In this document: piece after piece, positions 48,194 to 62,552 of the stretch
Layout of the letters: every line of letters begins with the position of its first letter
Position numbering within the stretch: the stretch's first letter is position 1
Origin: Phoma sp. XZ068
Lineage: Eukaryota > Ascomycota > Dothideomycetes > Pleosporales > Didymellaceae
Direction of reading: 5' to 3'
Assembly: GCA_004835665.1 (NCBI GenBank)
Contig: RBKR01000001.1
Span: 62,001 to 126,000 of the forward strand
DNA: 64,000 nucleotides
The notes under the pieces: generated by a model
The model's database searches: none
What the model was told of the DNA's origin: nothing
The model's input: the letters and a program-made list of their open reading frames with translations, nothing else
Program-made: the position numbers and the translations under genes

Positions 48194-49930
48194 TTAAATA
48201 AGTAATCTAAGTATTATACTTATATATACTAATACTATTCCTTCTTATATTATTATATATTAATAGGGAATATTTAGTATCTAACTTTCTTATTATAATA
48301 TTCTTTACACCTGTTATATAGGTATTACTCCTATAATATTTTATAGTAAAATAGGTTTTATTTATTAATTTTATATAATATAGCTATTTATATTTATAGG
48401 GTAATTACTAGTTAAGTAAAGTCTAGTTTATTTTTTTATAGTAGGTTATAATTCTAGTATTTAAGCTTAGCTACTATTATATAGTTCTATTCTACCTATT
48501 CCTAGAATATTTCTTTAGCCTAATCTTTATCCTATAGTATACTATTTATTAGTTATTATTTAAATTAGCTTAAGGTATTAGGGTTATATAAGAAGTAGGC
48601 TTATATATACTTAGCTTCTATTTTCTATATAGCTTATAAGAGTATAGGATGCTCCTTGCTATTATATTATAGGTATTTCTTAAGTAGTTCTAGAGTAAGT
48701 TGTCTATAGACAGTGTTATATAATTTATTATTACCTTGCCTAATATTCTTATTATATTCCTATATTATTAGTTTATTTTTAGAATCTAAAGTCTATATAG
48801 TATAAGATTTATAATATAGTGTCTTAGGTCTAGCATAGATTTCTAGGATCCTAGGTATAGTCTTATATATATATTCTAGCTTAGAGTCTATAAGAAGTTG
48901 TCTAATTTCTTTAGTAAGAATTTTCTATTTACTAGTATCTATATTCTTATTATATAAGGTATAGATAATAATATTAATCTATTAGAAGACCTTGTTTTTT
49001 AAATAATAGTCCTTAGTAAAGTGTCCTAGTTTACTATAATTATAGTAGTTTCTACTCTTGTTCCTATTATTATATTCTTTATTTTTTTTATTCTAATATA
49101 GTATAGTAGTAGGTCCCTTATAGATATTAGATAAGTCTATTACTTTAGGTCTATAGTATCTACTCTAGGTATTACTATAGATTCTATATTCTATATTAAA
49201 GTAATAACTATTTCTATAGCTACTATAGTAGGTGTTACTATACTATTAGTTATATAGTAGTTAAGGTAACTAGGTTATAACTTAGGTATATAGGTTGTTA
49301 CATAATTCTTATTAAAGTTTATAGAGTTAAATATTAATATTAATAGCTTTGCTAGTAAGGTTATTAAAGGTGTTAATCTTTGCACTAGTATATATAAGTT
49401 TTTCCTTAACCTTAGGCTTTAGTCCCTATTAAAATATTATTATTAGTATAGTATTATTCTAGTCTATATTATAAGCTAAAGCCTAGAATTCTATAGTATA
49501 GTTAGTAGCTAAGGTAGTCTAATAAATACGCTATATACTATATCTAGTAATAACTAGTATATTCGAGACTCTAAAGATCTATTAGATCTTATCTTTAAAG
49601 TGTCTAAAATTATTAAGCTATATATTATCTTTAAGAGATATAGTGTTAATTATCTTATTCTATATAAAGGGCTTAATCTATTTAAATATATTACCTTGTA
49701 TATAGGAAGCTACTAGTTTAACCTTCTAATCTTTATTAATAGTTATACCTTAAAAGGTAAAAAAGAAGTTAAACTAAAGTAGCTAGTTCTTAAGCTTAAA
49801 TTAATCTCTATAGTAAAGGTCTAGTTTAGCAACCTTAAGTTTATAACTTACTAGTCCTATATTAGTTATAGTAGAGGTGCTATTAATAATATAATCTTCT
49901 AATATATTACTTATTTTAAGGTGTTTAAAA

Positions 49931-49977
49931 TATTAAGGTTATATCCTAAGTAAAGCTTATAAATACTTCTAAGGTTA
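49931..49977 (-). repeat. E3 5' LTR, first 47 bp
   Basis: Starts TATTAAGGTTATATCC and stops at AAGGTTA where E4 begins; the last five bases GGTTA are the E4 target duplication. It continues at 63630. Confidence 0.85.
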
Positions 49978-50461
49978 TATTATAATCTTAGAGGAAGAGG
50001 TATAGTATAATAAAGTTATAGTTATAGATTAACAGTATAGGGCTAAGAAGACTATATAATATCTTATAATCCTATAGAAATAAACTACGCTAAGAGTATA
50101 AGATAGTATAAGATACTATATATATATTCTATAGAAACTATAAACTACTTATAGAAACTATAGGGCCTTCTATAGGACTTTATAGGATATTATAAGAAAT
50201 ATAGGACACTTCTTAGTATATAGTAATTAGGAACACTACCCTTATAGTATTATATTTAACCTTATTAATTAACTTTGTTATTAGAACTTAACCTAACTTT
50301 TAAGCTAGACAGATTAACTATCTATACTACTTATTATTAACCCTATAGTTGTTATAGTGTTTTACTAGGCATCTATACTAACCCTCTTCTATACTAGCAC
50401 TTATTCTAGAGAACTAACTTTAGAAGTATTTATAAGCTTTACTTAGTTTATAACCTTAATA
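49978..50461 (+). repeat. E4 5' LTR
   Basis: 484 bp, TATTATAATCTTAGAGG...CCTTAATA. The site immediately inside reads TTTTAAATACTCTTAAGATA. Confidence 0.9.
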
Positions 50462-51146
50462 TTTTAAATACTCTTAAGATAAGTACTACTTTAGGATCCT
50501 ATGCTACCCCTAGCAACTCTAATGTATTATACTATATAGCTAATAATAACTTTAATATAGAAGAGGAGGCCTAGGCCTCTAACTATAGCTTAGTCTACCT
50601 AGTAGCTAAACCTAAGACCTTTAATAGTACTTATAAGAAGCTAGAAGACTAGCTTATAAAGCTTAATCTATTCTTTATATTCTAAGAAGAATATATCTCT
50701 AAAGAAAAATAAGTTACCCTTATAGCTATATTTATAAAGAATTATACCTTTACTTAGATTAAACTCTTTATCTGCTGTTACTATAGAGAAGGCAGATTAA
50801 CTAATATTAACCTATAGATAGAGGACTTTAACCTATTTAAGGAATAGATTAGATAAGTATTTAGAGTATATAATAAACTAACTATTACTTATTATAATAT
50901 TTAGTATATTTAATAGACTGTGTCTGCTACTAACTATGCTGCTAAGTTTTAGCAGCTAGCTATATTTACTAGCTAGGATAACACTATACTAATAACTATA
51001 TTTAGACAAGGCCTTAAACCTAAGGTTAAGGAAGAGCTTATATAGACTACTATAGTAACTAATATATTTAATAAACTTATTAACAAGTCTATTAGTATTA
51101 ATATTAAGCTCTATAACCTTTAATAGGAACTAAAAGAGGACCCTTA

Positions 51147-51643
51147 TGTTAAAGTTATACTAAGCAAAGCTTATATACTTATTCTAATTAGTTCTTAGAG
51201 ATAAATATATTTATAAGTAGCTTGTTAGGGAGAGGTTATAGTTGCCTAGTAAAATACTATAATAGCTATAGGTAATAATAAGGAGTATAGATATAATCTA
51301 TCTATCTTAAGAGTTAGGTTAAGATTCTAATAATAAAGTAGATTAATTAGGTTAAATATAAACTATAAGGGTTATATTCCTACATGCTATATACTAGGAG
51401 TGTTCTATACTTGTTCTATTATTCTATAGTTATTCTAAAATAGTATATTATAGAATATTATAGGATTCCTTAGGATGCTTATAACATGTTCTAAAGTAGT
51501 GTTCTGCTAAGTTCTTTAGAATAAGTAGAGTTGTTGTTATTAGTCCTTAATGCTAACCTTCTTAAAGGCCTACAGTTAACCCTTTAAGTGTTATTAATTC
51601 CCTTCCTTATCTTCTACTATGCCCCTTTCTAAGGTTTATAACA
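51147..51643 (-). repeat. E6 3' LTR
   Basis: 497 bp, same length as the partner at 57541; the differences I see are transitions. Confidence 0.92.
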
Positions 51644-51689
51644 CTATTCTTCTCTTCTAATCTTTATATCCTTATAAACTAACTTATAG

Positions 51690-52249
51690 TTTCTAGAAGT
51701 ACTATATACTGCTATTCTATTAGTAATTGCATTAATAGCACTAGACAGCTAGCAATAGTGTCTTGTTAATATTACGCTAGGAAAGGCCTTAAGTGTTAGA
51801 TATTATTATTAAAGAAGGAGTATAGGAACTGTTATTATATAGGTGGCTAAAAGTGTATTCTAATAGAAGTTCTAGTTCTAAACTTTAATTGCATAGATTA
51901 GGAAATAGAGTGCTTAGAACAGTAGGAGGCTAAAGCAGATAAAGCAGAATCTGCTATACTATAAATAATTCTAGCTATATATATAAAGAAAGATTATCTT
52001 TATAAATAAAAGAAAATATTAAAGTGTTAGGAGTAGTAATAGATAGACAAGGTAGGCTGCTATATAGAGGACATTAAAGCTCTTAAGGCTGTTAAGGGCA
52101 TTAATTAAGAGGTTACTTAACTAGAGAATAGGCTAATACCTAGTTCTCTTGCTCTTAACTAGAGCGCTTTTATGCTATCTGTTTTAGAGGGTAATCTAGG
52201 CTTCCCTTTGCTTAATAATACTAAAGTAGGAGTTGTTAGTAGTTTATAA
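51690..52249 (+). pseudogene. E6 antisense ORF (Cys-rich, coiled-coil-like), decayed
   Basis: The best preserved of the five copies. The plus-strand frame from about 51,737 reads TRQLAIVSC, YYARKGLKC, KKEYRNCYYIGG and KCILIEVLVL: Cys/Tyr spaced as C-x2-C and C-x4-5-C groups. Then IEYLEQ-like and EAKADKAESAIL charged helical segments follow, then LENRLIPSSLALN and NTKVGVVSSL. It ends Ser-Ser-Leu-TAA at 52247-52249. It faces pol, overlapping or abutting its chromodomain end. Confidence 0.6.
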
Positions 52250-55200
52250 GGTAAGTCTCTAGTTTCTAAGTGTTTTTAGAGTCTAGGTATCCTAACTACT
52301 TAACTAGGTATTCTTTGTTAGGTCCTATTCCTTAATATATTATTATTTTTTTAACTTCCTATTTGTCTTTACTATTAGCTTAGTAATAGAAGTCTTTCTA
52401 GGTTAGGGTCCTTTAGTCTGCTAGTTCTAAAAGTAAGATATAAAATACTAGATAAATTTTTGCGTCCTTAGGCAGCGCAAGTCTAAAGTTAACTAGGCTA
52501 ATTTGTTTAGAAATAAAAAATAGTCTAACCTTAACTTTGTCTAGTTTTTTTGTTAGTCTGCATATGCATAGATTTTTTATAAAGAGATAGACTTTATCCC
52601 CCTCTTTTAGCAGAGGTGCCTTTTTTCTTTTCTTGTTTATATAGGAAATTGCTTATAACTAAGCTTTAGTAATATTATTAAGTAATTTCTAGTATACTTC
52701 CCTTAGTTTTATTACTAAGGATATTGCTAATTCTATTTAAATATTACTTTTAAAACTATATATAAAGAGATTTAGATGTCTTCTATAGTTTGCAAAGAAA
52801 GGCGTTGCACCTATTACTTCTAATAGCTTGTTATTATAAGTAATTTATGCTATAGGTAGGAGTAAAACCTAGTTGTTCTGCTTTTAATTATAGTAAATAC
52901 AGAGATACATCTCTATTGTCTAGTTTACTTATTCTATTTATCTATCTGTCTGCAGATAGTAGGCAGTTAATAGTTTCTTTTTTATTCCTACTACTGCTAG
53001 GAATATTATCTAAAAGTTTAATATAAATAACTTATCTCTATTACTAATAATAGATTTAGGAATACTATAGTGTTAAACAATCCTGTCTAGGAACACTAGA
53101 GTAAGTTGCTTAGTAGTATAGCTATATTAGAAAGGCACAAACTTAGCAGCTTTTATAAATCTATCTACTATAATAAATATTAAGTTATAGTTGTAGCTAG
53201 TAACAGGGTTCTTAGAGATTAGTAATTATATAATAAAATCTATTATAATATTTGTCTATAGTACAGTTAGTAGTTCTATAGCCTGCATTTCTCTATACTT
53301 AGCATGTGTGCTATGTTTGTTTTGCTAGCAGCTAACACAGTTCTTAATAACTTTAGTAACCTTGTCTTTTATATATAGAAACTTATAGTGTTGTCTAATA
53401 AGTTCTATAGTTCTTATAATACTAGGGTGTCTGTGCAACAGATTGTTATAATGTTTGCTAATAACCTCTTCCTAAAGTTCTTCTAGTACTTGCTCTAGTA
53501 TGTGTTGTTCCTGCTAAACTTATATAATAAGGTTAAGCTGTTGCAATAGTCCTAAAGACCTATTCTTGTTAACTCTAAGTATAGTAAACTAGTTAATTAT
53601 CTTCTTGCCTACTAGGTTGTGTCTTCTGCTAAGCATGTCTGCTCTGCTATTGTCCTTGCCTAGGGTATATAGTATCTTAAATTTATATATACCTAGTATT
53701 TTAGACTAATATACTTGTTGTTAATTTAGAACCTTAGTAGTTATAAAGTATACTAGGTTCTTATAATCTATATAGATAGTAAGCTCTAAACAGCTTTCTG
53801 TATATAGTCTCTAATATTCTAGTACTAATATAATTGCAAGTAGTTCTTTATTATACACATTGTAGTGTTCCTCTAGTCCTATAAACTTGCGCAAGTAGTA
53901 TATAATAGAGTGCTATAGTCTATCTTTTTCCTGTATAATATATACGCCTAGTGCTAGATCTAAGGCATCTATTTCTATATGCATTAGTTTACTACTATAA
54001 AATGTAATTAATGTAGGTAGTACAATACACGCGTTCTTAAGCGTTTTAAAGGTATTATCCTATTCTTTTCTCTACTTAAATAGTATATCCTTCTGCATAA
54101 GCTTTATTAGCAGGATTACAATCTTAGAGTAGTCCTTAATAAAGCATTAGTTAAAGTTAATAAACCTAAGAAACTCTTAAATCTGTTTTACTATTATTAG
54201 CATAAGCTATAATTTAACTACTTTAGTCTTTGTTAGACTTATCTTAACTCTGTATTGTCCTATAATATACCTAAGGAATTTAACTTCCTCCTTATACTAT
54301 TTATACTTCTTAGGTTTTAGCTATAGGTCTGCTTGTTTTAAGCATTCTAGCACTTCCTTAACGTGTTTTATATACTCTTCTAGTATTCTAGAATACACTA
54401 GGATATTATCTAAATATGCTACTACTATTCTGTCAAGGTGTGCCCTTAGAATGTTGTTAATTAACTCCTAGCACGTAGCTAGTGTGTTGGTTAGACTAAA
54501 CAGTATAACTAGGTACTTATAGAGCCTATATTATATCCTAAAAGCTATTTTCTATTCTTTGCCTTCCTTTATATAGATTAGGTTATATGCTCCTTGTAGA
54601 TCTAACGCAGTAAAGTATTATACTCCTTTAAGCTAGTCCTACAACTCTATAATATTAGGGAGCAAGTAGTAATTCTTAATTATAATCTTATTAAGCTTTC
54701 TAAAGTTAATATAAGGTTATAGCTTACTATCTTTCTTTAGAATAAATATAATAGGGTACCCTGCAGGTAATTCTAATTGTTTAATAAATCTCTTCTTAAG
54801 GTTTTTAGTAATATACTTGCAAAGTATACTAAGTTCCTTTTCTAATAGTTAATATAGCCTTTTAAATATTAGTATCTTTCCTTTCTAGAGTTTAATCTTA
54901 TAATCCTAGAGTTTATACTTAGGCAGGGCCTTTGCTATAAGCTCTTCTTTAAATATCTATATATATTATTAATAAATATTAGGGATAGCAGGAGTTGCAC
55001 TTTTCTCCTTAACTATTAGTTTCTTGTCTGTTACCTTTGTAGTAGTAGAAGCACAGTTAACTACTCTCTATAGGCGCGTCTTGGACAAAGCTATGCTATT
55101 AATAGTCTTCTTATCTGCTAGTTATATTATAAACTACGCAGGATTAGGTTATAGTGTGCCTTAGCTATAATACTCTAATAAAAGCTTTCCTTTAGCCTAA

Positions 55201-57540
55201 TTAATTGCTAGGTTATACTTTCTTAACTATAGTAACCCTAAAATAATGTTATAGGCAGCTATTTCTAGAATATTAAAGGTTATTAATTTATAGTAGCCCT
55301 ATATTTAGAGTAGTTGTTGCACTACTTTGTATATAACCTTGTTTTCTCTAGGTATTAGCTCTCTATTAGCTACTTGGATCTAGTAAGGGACTTTTTTTAG
55401 TTGTAGGCAGATTCCTGTTTTCCTAATTGCCTCTAGTAATATATAATTCTATTATAATTCTAAGTCTAGTAATACCTTTAGCTGTCTACTATCTAGCATA
55501 ATAGTAAGCTAGATAAGGGAAGGGGTCCTATTAAGATTGTTGTATTAACTCCTAGTGCTCTATATTAAATTAATATAGCGCGTCCTTGCGTGCCTTTCTT
55601 ATAGTTATCTAGGGGTAGGCCTAAAAAAGCCTCCTTAAATACAGTAAAGCTATAAATCTCTTTTAGGCTAAAGTGTTTCTTATATTTAGGATTAAGGCAT
55701 TTAGCCTAATTGTTACTGTTGTATTCCTTATTATACACTAAGTGTATTATAAGAATCTTATTAATATCTATTGCGCCTAGAAAGTAGAGTATATAGTATT
55801 TATCCTAGATATGCTTATTGCATTTTGTATATAGGCATTTAAACTATTAGCTGTTATATTCCTTAAGTTTGTTTAGGAACTAACATACTTCTAGCTTATC
55901 TTCCTTATATACCTTATATTAGTTATAGGTGCAGTAAATCTAGGATAGTAGATAATGCTTATTATTTTAGATATCTTAGAGTATCCTATTAGTATTATTA
56001 GATAGTGTTAGTGCAAGGTCTTAATCTATAATTTTAGCTAGGATATAAAGAGAAGTATTTCTTAGCCTAGCGCTGTAGCTGTTGTTTTCCTATACTTGCT
56101 ATATAAGTTTATGCTATTCTTTGTCTATACAGCGCAAATTAAGTATCTATTATTTAAATCCTTTAAGTGCTATAGAGTCTCCTTCTAGATAGTTCCTAGC
56201 TTAAGTAATAAGTTTAGGTTATTAGTACTAACTAATCTTGTCCTTATATAGGTTCTTAGTTATTTCTTCTATATTGTCTTTAGTAAAATCTCTATATTTC
56301 TAGGTGTATAGTAAGATGCAGTTATATAATATATTATATTCTTGTTTCTAATTACTTATTAGTAAGTCTAGAACTTGTGTTTCTAGAATAGTAGGATTAT
56401 TAAGTTAATATAGTATTAGAGCCCTGCTGCATACACTACGTAGGTTTTTATTAGGTGTAATATAGTTATTATTCCTAGAATTAGTCTCTAGATCCTCTAT
56501 AAGACGTCCTATGTCTTTAGTAATAACTTCTTAATTACTAGTGTTAATATTGCCTAAGGTCCTAATAATTATATTAAGTTATTATATTATCTTATTCTTA
56601 TTATAATAGTCTCTAGTATAGTAGCCTACCTTACTATAGCTATAACAAGTTACTATAGACTTGTAGTTCCTATTACTACCCTTGCTCTTGCTGTTCTATC
56701 TCTTAGGTCCTTTATTAATATTAGAAAGGTTTATAGCTTCCTATCTATAGTAACTACTATTGGTACTGTTATAGATACAGCGCGTAGTGTTGGATAAGTA
56801 ACGTCCTCTATATTGCCTGCAGTAGAAATTATTGTTTTGCTAGGGTTATTGTTGTTAAGAGGTAAATGCGTTTTAACTATTTATATAAGATGTTTAACTA
56901 AGCTCTTAATCTAACTTGTAGAGTTAATTATTAATATTAATAGTTTCTTTTATAAGCTTATCTAAGGTTTTAAGTTACGCACCTAAGCGCATTAATTCCT
57001 CTTTAACTCTTAGCTTAAGGCCTTGTTAAAATATAGTAATAAGAGTAGTATTATCCTAGTTAGTATTAGCTATAAGCTGCTAAAAGTTAGCAGTATAGTT
57101 AGTAGTAGATTGCTTCTAATAGATGTGTTAGATCTTGTATTATATAATAGTAGGTTTATTAATAACTCTAAAGATAGTGTAAATCTTTTCTTTAAATTAG
57201 TTTATATTACTTATCTAAGCGTTAACTTTGTTAGGAGCTTCTCTAGTAGTAAACTACTAAAGGAATAGCTTAATCTATTTTATAGCTTGGTTATATATAT
57301 AACTAGCTATAAGAGAAACTTACTAGACTTCTAGAATATTCTAGCCTTAGAAGGTAAAGAACAAGTCCTACTAGAGTAGCTATTTATTAAGCTTATTATA
57401 GTCTCTATAGTAGAGGTCTAGCTTAGCAACAGAGATTGTGTTGCTTCCTAGAGCTGCCTTATACACAGGTAGAGCTTTGTTAGAGCTACTAGAGGTAGTA
57501 TAAGTACCTAAAGTTATAGATATCTTTAGGGTGTTTAAAA
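52250..57540 (-). pseudogene. E6 gag-pol remnant
   Basis: Minus-strand. Gag is about 57,500-56,500, with a decayed zinc knuckle near 56,640 (CYSYSKVGYYTRDYYN). Protease, reverse transcriptase (about 54,900-54,000), RNase H and integrase (about 53,500-52,600) follow. The chromodomain is near 52,340-52,270, reading NKEYLVK, Trp to stop, LGYLDSKNT. Inside the right LTR the sequence in element sense reads TTTTAAACACCCTAAAGATA. Confidence 0.78.
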
Positions 57541-58037
57541 TGTTAAAGTTATACTAAGTAAAGCTTATATACTTGTTCTAATTAGTTCTTAGGGATAAAT
57601 ATGTTTACAAGTAGCTTGTTAGGGAAAGGTTATAGTTGCCTAGTAAAACACTATAACAGCTATAGGTAATAATAAGGAGTATAGATATAATCTATCTGTC
57701 TTAAGAGTTAGGTTAAGATTCTAATAACAAAGTAGATTAATTAGGTTAAATATAAACTATAAGGGTTGTGTTCCTACGTGCTATATACTAGGAGTGTTCT
57801 ATACTTATTCTATTGTTCTATAGTTATTCTAAAATAGTATATTATAGAATATTATAGGATTCCTTAGGACGCTTATAATATATTCTAAAGTAGCATTCTA
57901 CTAAGTCCTTTAGAATAAGCAGGGTTGTTGTTATTAGTCCTTAATGCTAACCTTCTTAAAGGCCTGCAGTTAACTCTTTAAGTGTTATTAATTCCCTTCC
58001 TTATCTTCTACTGTGCCCCTTTCCAAGGTTTATAACA
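57541..58037 (-). repeat. E6 5' LTR
   Basis: 497 bp, with intact TG and CA ends. Confidence 0.92.
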
Positions 58038-61000
58038 CCTTATATATAAACTATAACTTATATTATTTGCCTACCTATAGCTCTATATAACTAATAGTAT
58101 AATAATAACTTTTACTGCAGATAATATAGTCCCTAATACTAACCTAATATAGGACGCTATATCTATAGTAACACTTATAGTAGCTACTATAGACCTAAGG
58201 CTATAGACCTATCTAATATTAATAAGGGACTAATAAATATAAAGCTATAATAGAATAAGAAGAAAGAATATAGTAATAATAAGAGTAATAGAGATAGAAC
58301 TTATTATAACTATAGTAAACTAGGCTACTTTACTAGAGACTGTTACTAGAATAAAGTATTCTAATAGATTAATATATTAGTTAACAGACTAGATAGCAAA
58401 GACACTAGTAATAAATAGGAAGTTATTACTAATAGAATTAGATAACTTATAGAGGACCTAGAGTTAGGATATAAGCAGGATATTAAGCTAGAAGCTATAT
58501 ATAAACTAGTGCCTACAAGGTTGCAGATATAGACTTATAAGTCTAGGGTAACCTAGATATTAGAAAATAACATGCTATAACTACCTAGACAATACCTAGA
58601 AGATTATAATAAGGATTAATTTAGTTAAGCACGTTCTACTAGAGAATAATATAAGGTATAATATAATATATACTAACAAGACTATAAGCAGCGCAAAGCT
58701 AAGAAAGCTAATAATAAGGCTTATACTAAGCTATATTAAGACCTAATTATCCCCTCTATTAAGGTAGACAATAAAAAAAATTAGTATAATAAGTTATATA
58801 AGAAATACTAATAATATTATTAACTAAAAGTATATTAGAACTAGGACAATAATTACCTAGAACCTAATTATAGCCTAGACTTAAGAAACCTATACTATAG
58901 AGCACTGTTATAGACAGCATGCTACTATAATAGTTACTAGATATATTACTTAGAGAAACTTAATTTAGAATAGTTTCTAAAGAGATGTCTATATAAACTA
59001 TAATAGAAAGATTATAAGGAGGACTACTATATACTACACCTAATAGATAAATATAATAATAAATATTTTTCTAGCTAGAATAAGTCTAAGCGCAGATAAT
59101 AAGGACTAGTAGTAAATAAGTAATACTTTAATTAGTATTAGTAGACCTGCTTTAATCTCTACTATAAGACCTATAAAGGAAAAAAGTAAAGTAATAGCTT
59201 TAGATAAGAGAATCTTTTTTTAGGGCAATACTAGCAGGCACTAGAGATTAATCTATTAATAGTATTAAAAGTAATTACTAACTAATTAAGTTACCTATTA
59301 AGGTAAATAGAAGATAGATAATAGCACTCTTAGACTCTAGAGTATAATCTAATTATATCTCTTTATAAGTAGTATAGCTAGCTAGACTATATCTTACTTA
59401 GAAGATAATACCTTACCTGCTTAGAGTAGCTAATAGAGAACTAATACCTAAGGAATCTAAGATTATATATAAAGTAACTATAGTACCCCTCTAAATCTAT
59501 AGATACTATAAGGAAATAACTCTAGATACTTTTAGAATAGCTACTTATAATATTATATTAGGACTTCTATAGTTAAGAAAGCACAATCTAGATATTAATT
59601 AGAAGAACTAATAGCTTTTATTAAGTTAATATAGATACAGTACTACTATATTATAGCCTATACAGTTTATAATATAACTAGTAGATAAGAAGAAGATTAA
59701 TAATATTTCTTTAATATATAAGACGTGCTAAGATAGAGTAGTTAACTATATAGATATAGAATACTCTACTAGTTATAAAGTAATAGTTAAGGAGAAGAAT
59801 AGTATACCTCCTAATATTCTAGATAAATATAAGAGTTATATAGAACTTTTCTATAATAAAAAGACTATAAAGGCATTGCTATAGTATAAACTCTAGAATT
59901 ATAAGATTAAGCTCTAGGAAGGAAAGGAACTGCCTTTTAGGCCTATATATAGAATGTCTAAGAAGGAACTTAGTATACTTAAGGAATATATTAATAAGAA
60001 CCTTAAGAAGAGATTTATATAAGAATTAGAATTACTAGTAGGATTTCTAGTCCTCTTTATACTAAAGAAAGATAGTAAATTATAAATATATATTAACTAC
60101 TAGAAACTTAATAATATTATAATTAAGAATTAATACCTATTACTAAATATTAAGGAATTATAGGATTAGTTATCTAGAGTATAATACTTTACTGCACTTA
60201 ATTTATATAGAGTATATAACCTTATATATATAAAGGAAGGTAAAGAATAGAAGACTGCGTTTAGAACATGCTATAGTTATTATAAGTACTTAGTAATACT
60301 ATTTAGACTTACTAACGCACTAGCTATATATTAGGCCCTTATTAATAATATATTATAGGTATACTTAGATATTATAGTAGTAGCGTACTTTAATAATATC
60401 CTAGTATATTTAGTAATATTAGAAGAATATATTTACTATATTAGGGAAGTATTAGAATACCTTAAAGAGGCAGATCTTTAACTTAAACCTAAGAAATATA
60501 AATAGTATAAGGAAGAAGTAAAGTTCCTTAGCTATATTATAGGAAGATATAAGGTTAAGATAAGTAAAATAAAAATTTAGGTTATAAAGGATTAGCTAAC
60601 TCCTACCTCTCTTAAGAGAATTTAGGAATTTCTAGGATTTATTAACTTTAACTAATGCTTTATTAAAGACTATTTACTTAAGGCCTTACTGCTTATAAAG
60701 CTTATATAGAAGGATATACTATTTAAGTAGGAATAAGTACAAGAGGATACTTTTTAGTTGCTTAAACAGTCCTATATTAAGCTACCTATAATAATTATAT
60801 TTAAGAGTAGAAAACTACTTTAGATTAAGACAGATACCTTAGATTTAGCATTAGGAGCTTACACTATATAAGAATAAGATAGACAATAGTACCTAATTGC
60901 CTACTACTCTAGAAAGTTCTTAGAACTAAAAAAATAATATAATATATATAATAAAGAATTACTAGCTATTATATTAGCCCTAGAATATTAGAGAATCTAT

Positions 61001-62552
61001 ATAGAAAGTTGTTTAGAACTTACTATCTATATAGATTATAAGAACTTAGTACACTTTACTACTACTAAGATACTTAACTAATAATAAGTATATTAGTCTA
61101 AGCTGTTAGGACAGAATAAGTTTAAGATACTATATATACTAGGAAAAGATAATAGCAGAGCTAATATACTTAGTAGATAATATAATCTAGCTAGAGAAAA
61201 AACTATTAACTAGTTTACTATACTTAGAATTAATAAGGATAAGTTATTAGGACTATCTTAGCAGCTTAATAATATAATATAAGTTTAGCAGAAACAGCGT
61301 ATACCTACAAAGATACTAGAGGAATTAGAAAATAAAATTATAAGCTATTATTATAATAACCTACTTTATAGACACCCTAGTATAATATAAATAATAGAAC
61401 TTATTAAATAATACTATAAGTTTAGCTATATAAAGGATAAGGTTACTAAGTTTATTAAGAACTATATTAATTACTAACAGAACAAATATAGTATATATAC
61501 AAAGTATAGAGAAATATAAGCAATAGAGCTACTAACAGCACTATAGACAAATATTATAATAGATTTTATTATATAACTACTAATCTCTAAGGACCCTGTT
61601 ATAGAATATACCTATAACTTAATCTTTATTATAGTAGATAGGTTTACTAAAGTAGTAGAAATAATACTATTTTAATATAGTTATACTGCAGAGCAGCTTG
61701 CACAAGTATTTCTAGATAGAATTATCTGTTACTATAGTATACTAGAGTTAATTATTAGTAATAGAGATAAGCTATTTATATTAAACTATTAGACTATACT
61801 TATAGTAGCTATTAGTACTAAGAAAAAGCTATTAACTATATATTATCTATAAACAGATAGACAAATAGAAAGAATAAATTAGACTATAGAGATATACTTA
61901 AGGATATATAGTAACTAAGAGTAAGATAACTAGGTCTTGCTATTACCTATAGTATAGATTATATATAATAATAAATTATTAGAAGCAACAGGTATAATAC
62001 TATTCTTTATAAATTATAGAAGATATCTAAATCTCTTTATAAGATCTTTTAACAGTAATATCTAAATAGAGTTAGTAATAACCTTAGTATAAAGACTAAA
62101 GAAAGTATACTAGAAATTACTTTAGAATATTAATAAAGCTTAGTAATAAGCAATCTCTTATATTAATTAGAAAAGAAAAATAGTACCTTAGCTAAAAAAG
62201 GGGGATAAAGTCTATCTCCTTATAAAAAACTTATAAATACAAAGACTAATAAAAAAACTAGATTATATTAAGGTTAGACTATTTTTTATTTCTAGGTAAA
62301 TTAGCCCTATAAACTATTAACTTAAACTACTATAGGATGCTAGAATATACTCTATATTCTATATATTACTATTAGAACTAGCAGACCCTAATATACTAAT
62401 CTAGAAAGACTTCTACTACTAGGTTAAGGAAGAGACTAAGTAGGAAGTTAAAAAAATAATATAATATTAAAAGAAAGGATATAAGGAAGAATATCTAGTT
62501 AAGTAGTTAAGATACCCTAACTTAGAAAATATATAGGAACTATTAACAAACC

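Larger units (their letters stand above)
37280..49930 (-). pseudogene. E3 gag-pol remnant, split by E5
   Basis: Minus-strand Gag-Pol homologous to E2 throughout. Gag and protease lie right of E5 (49,930-48,199) and reverse transcriptase, RNase H, integrase and chromodomain left of it (40,788-37,300). The chromodomain is at about 37,380-37,310, and the YxDD-equivalent box (AYLNNILVY) near 39,460. All frames carry TAG/TAA codons. Sequence next to the LTR reads TTTTAAACACCTTAAAATAA. Confidence 0.75.
51147..58037 (-). mobile_element. E6: Ty3/Gypsy chromovirus inserted in E4 gag
   Basis: Minus-strand element of 6891 bp with two 497-bp LTRs (51147-51643 and 57541-58037), TGTTAAAG...TATAACA, ends intact. 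It has a perfect CCTTA duplication (51142-51146 and 58038-58042). It is related to but distinct from the E1-E4 family and somewhat less mutated. It is structurally complete, although its frames are full of stops. Confidence 0.93.

Noticed and set aside
57023..57268. 81-aa plus-strand frame in E6
   Set aside because: Reverse of E6 gag; open by chance in AT-rich DNA.
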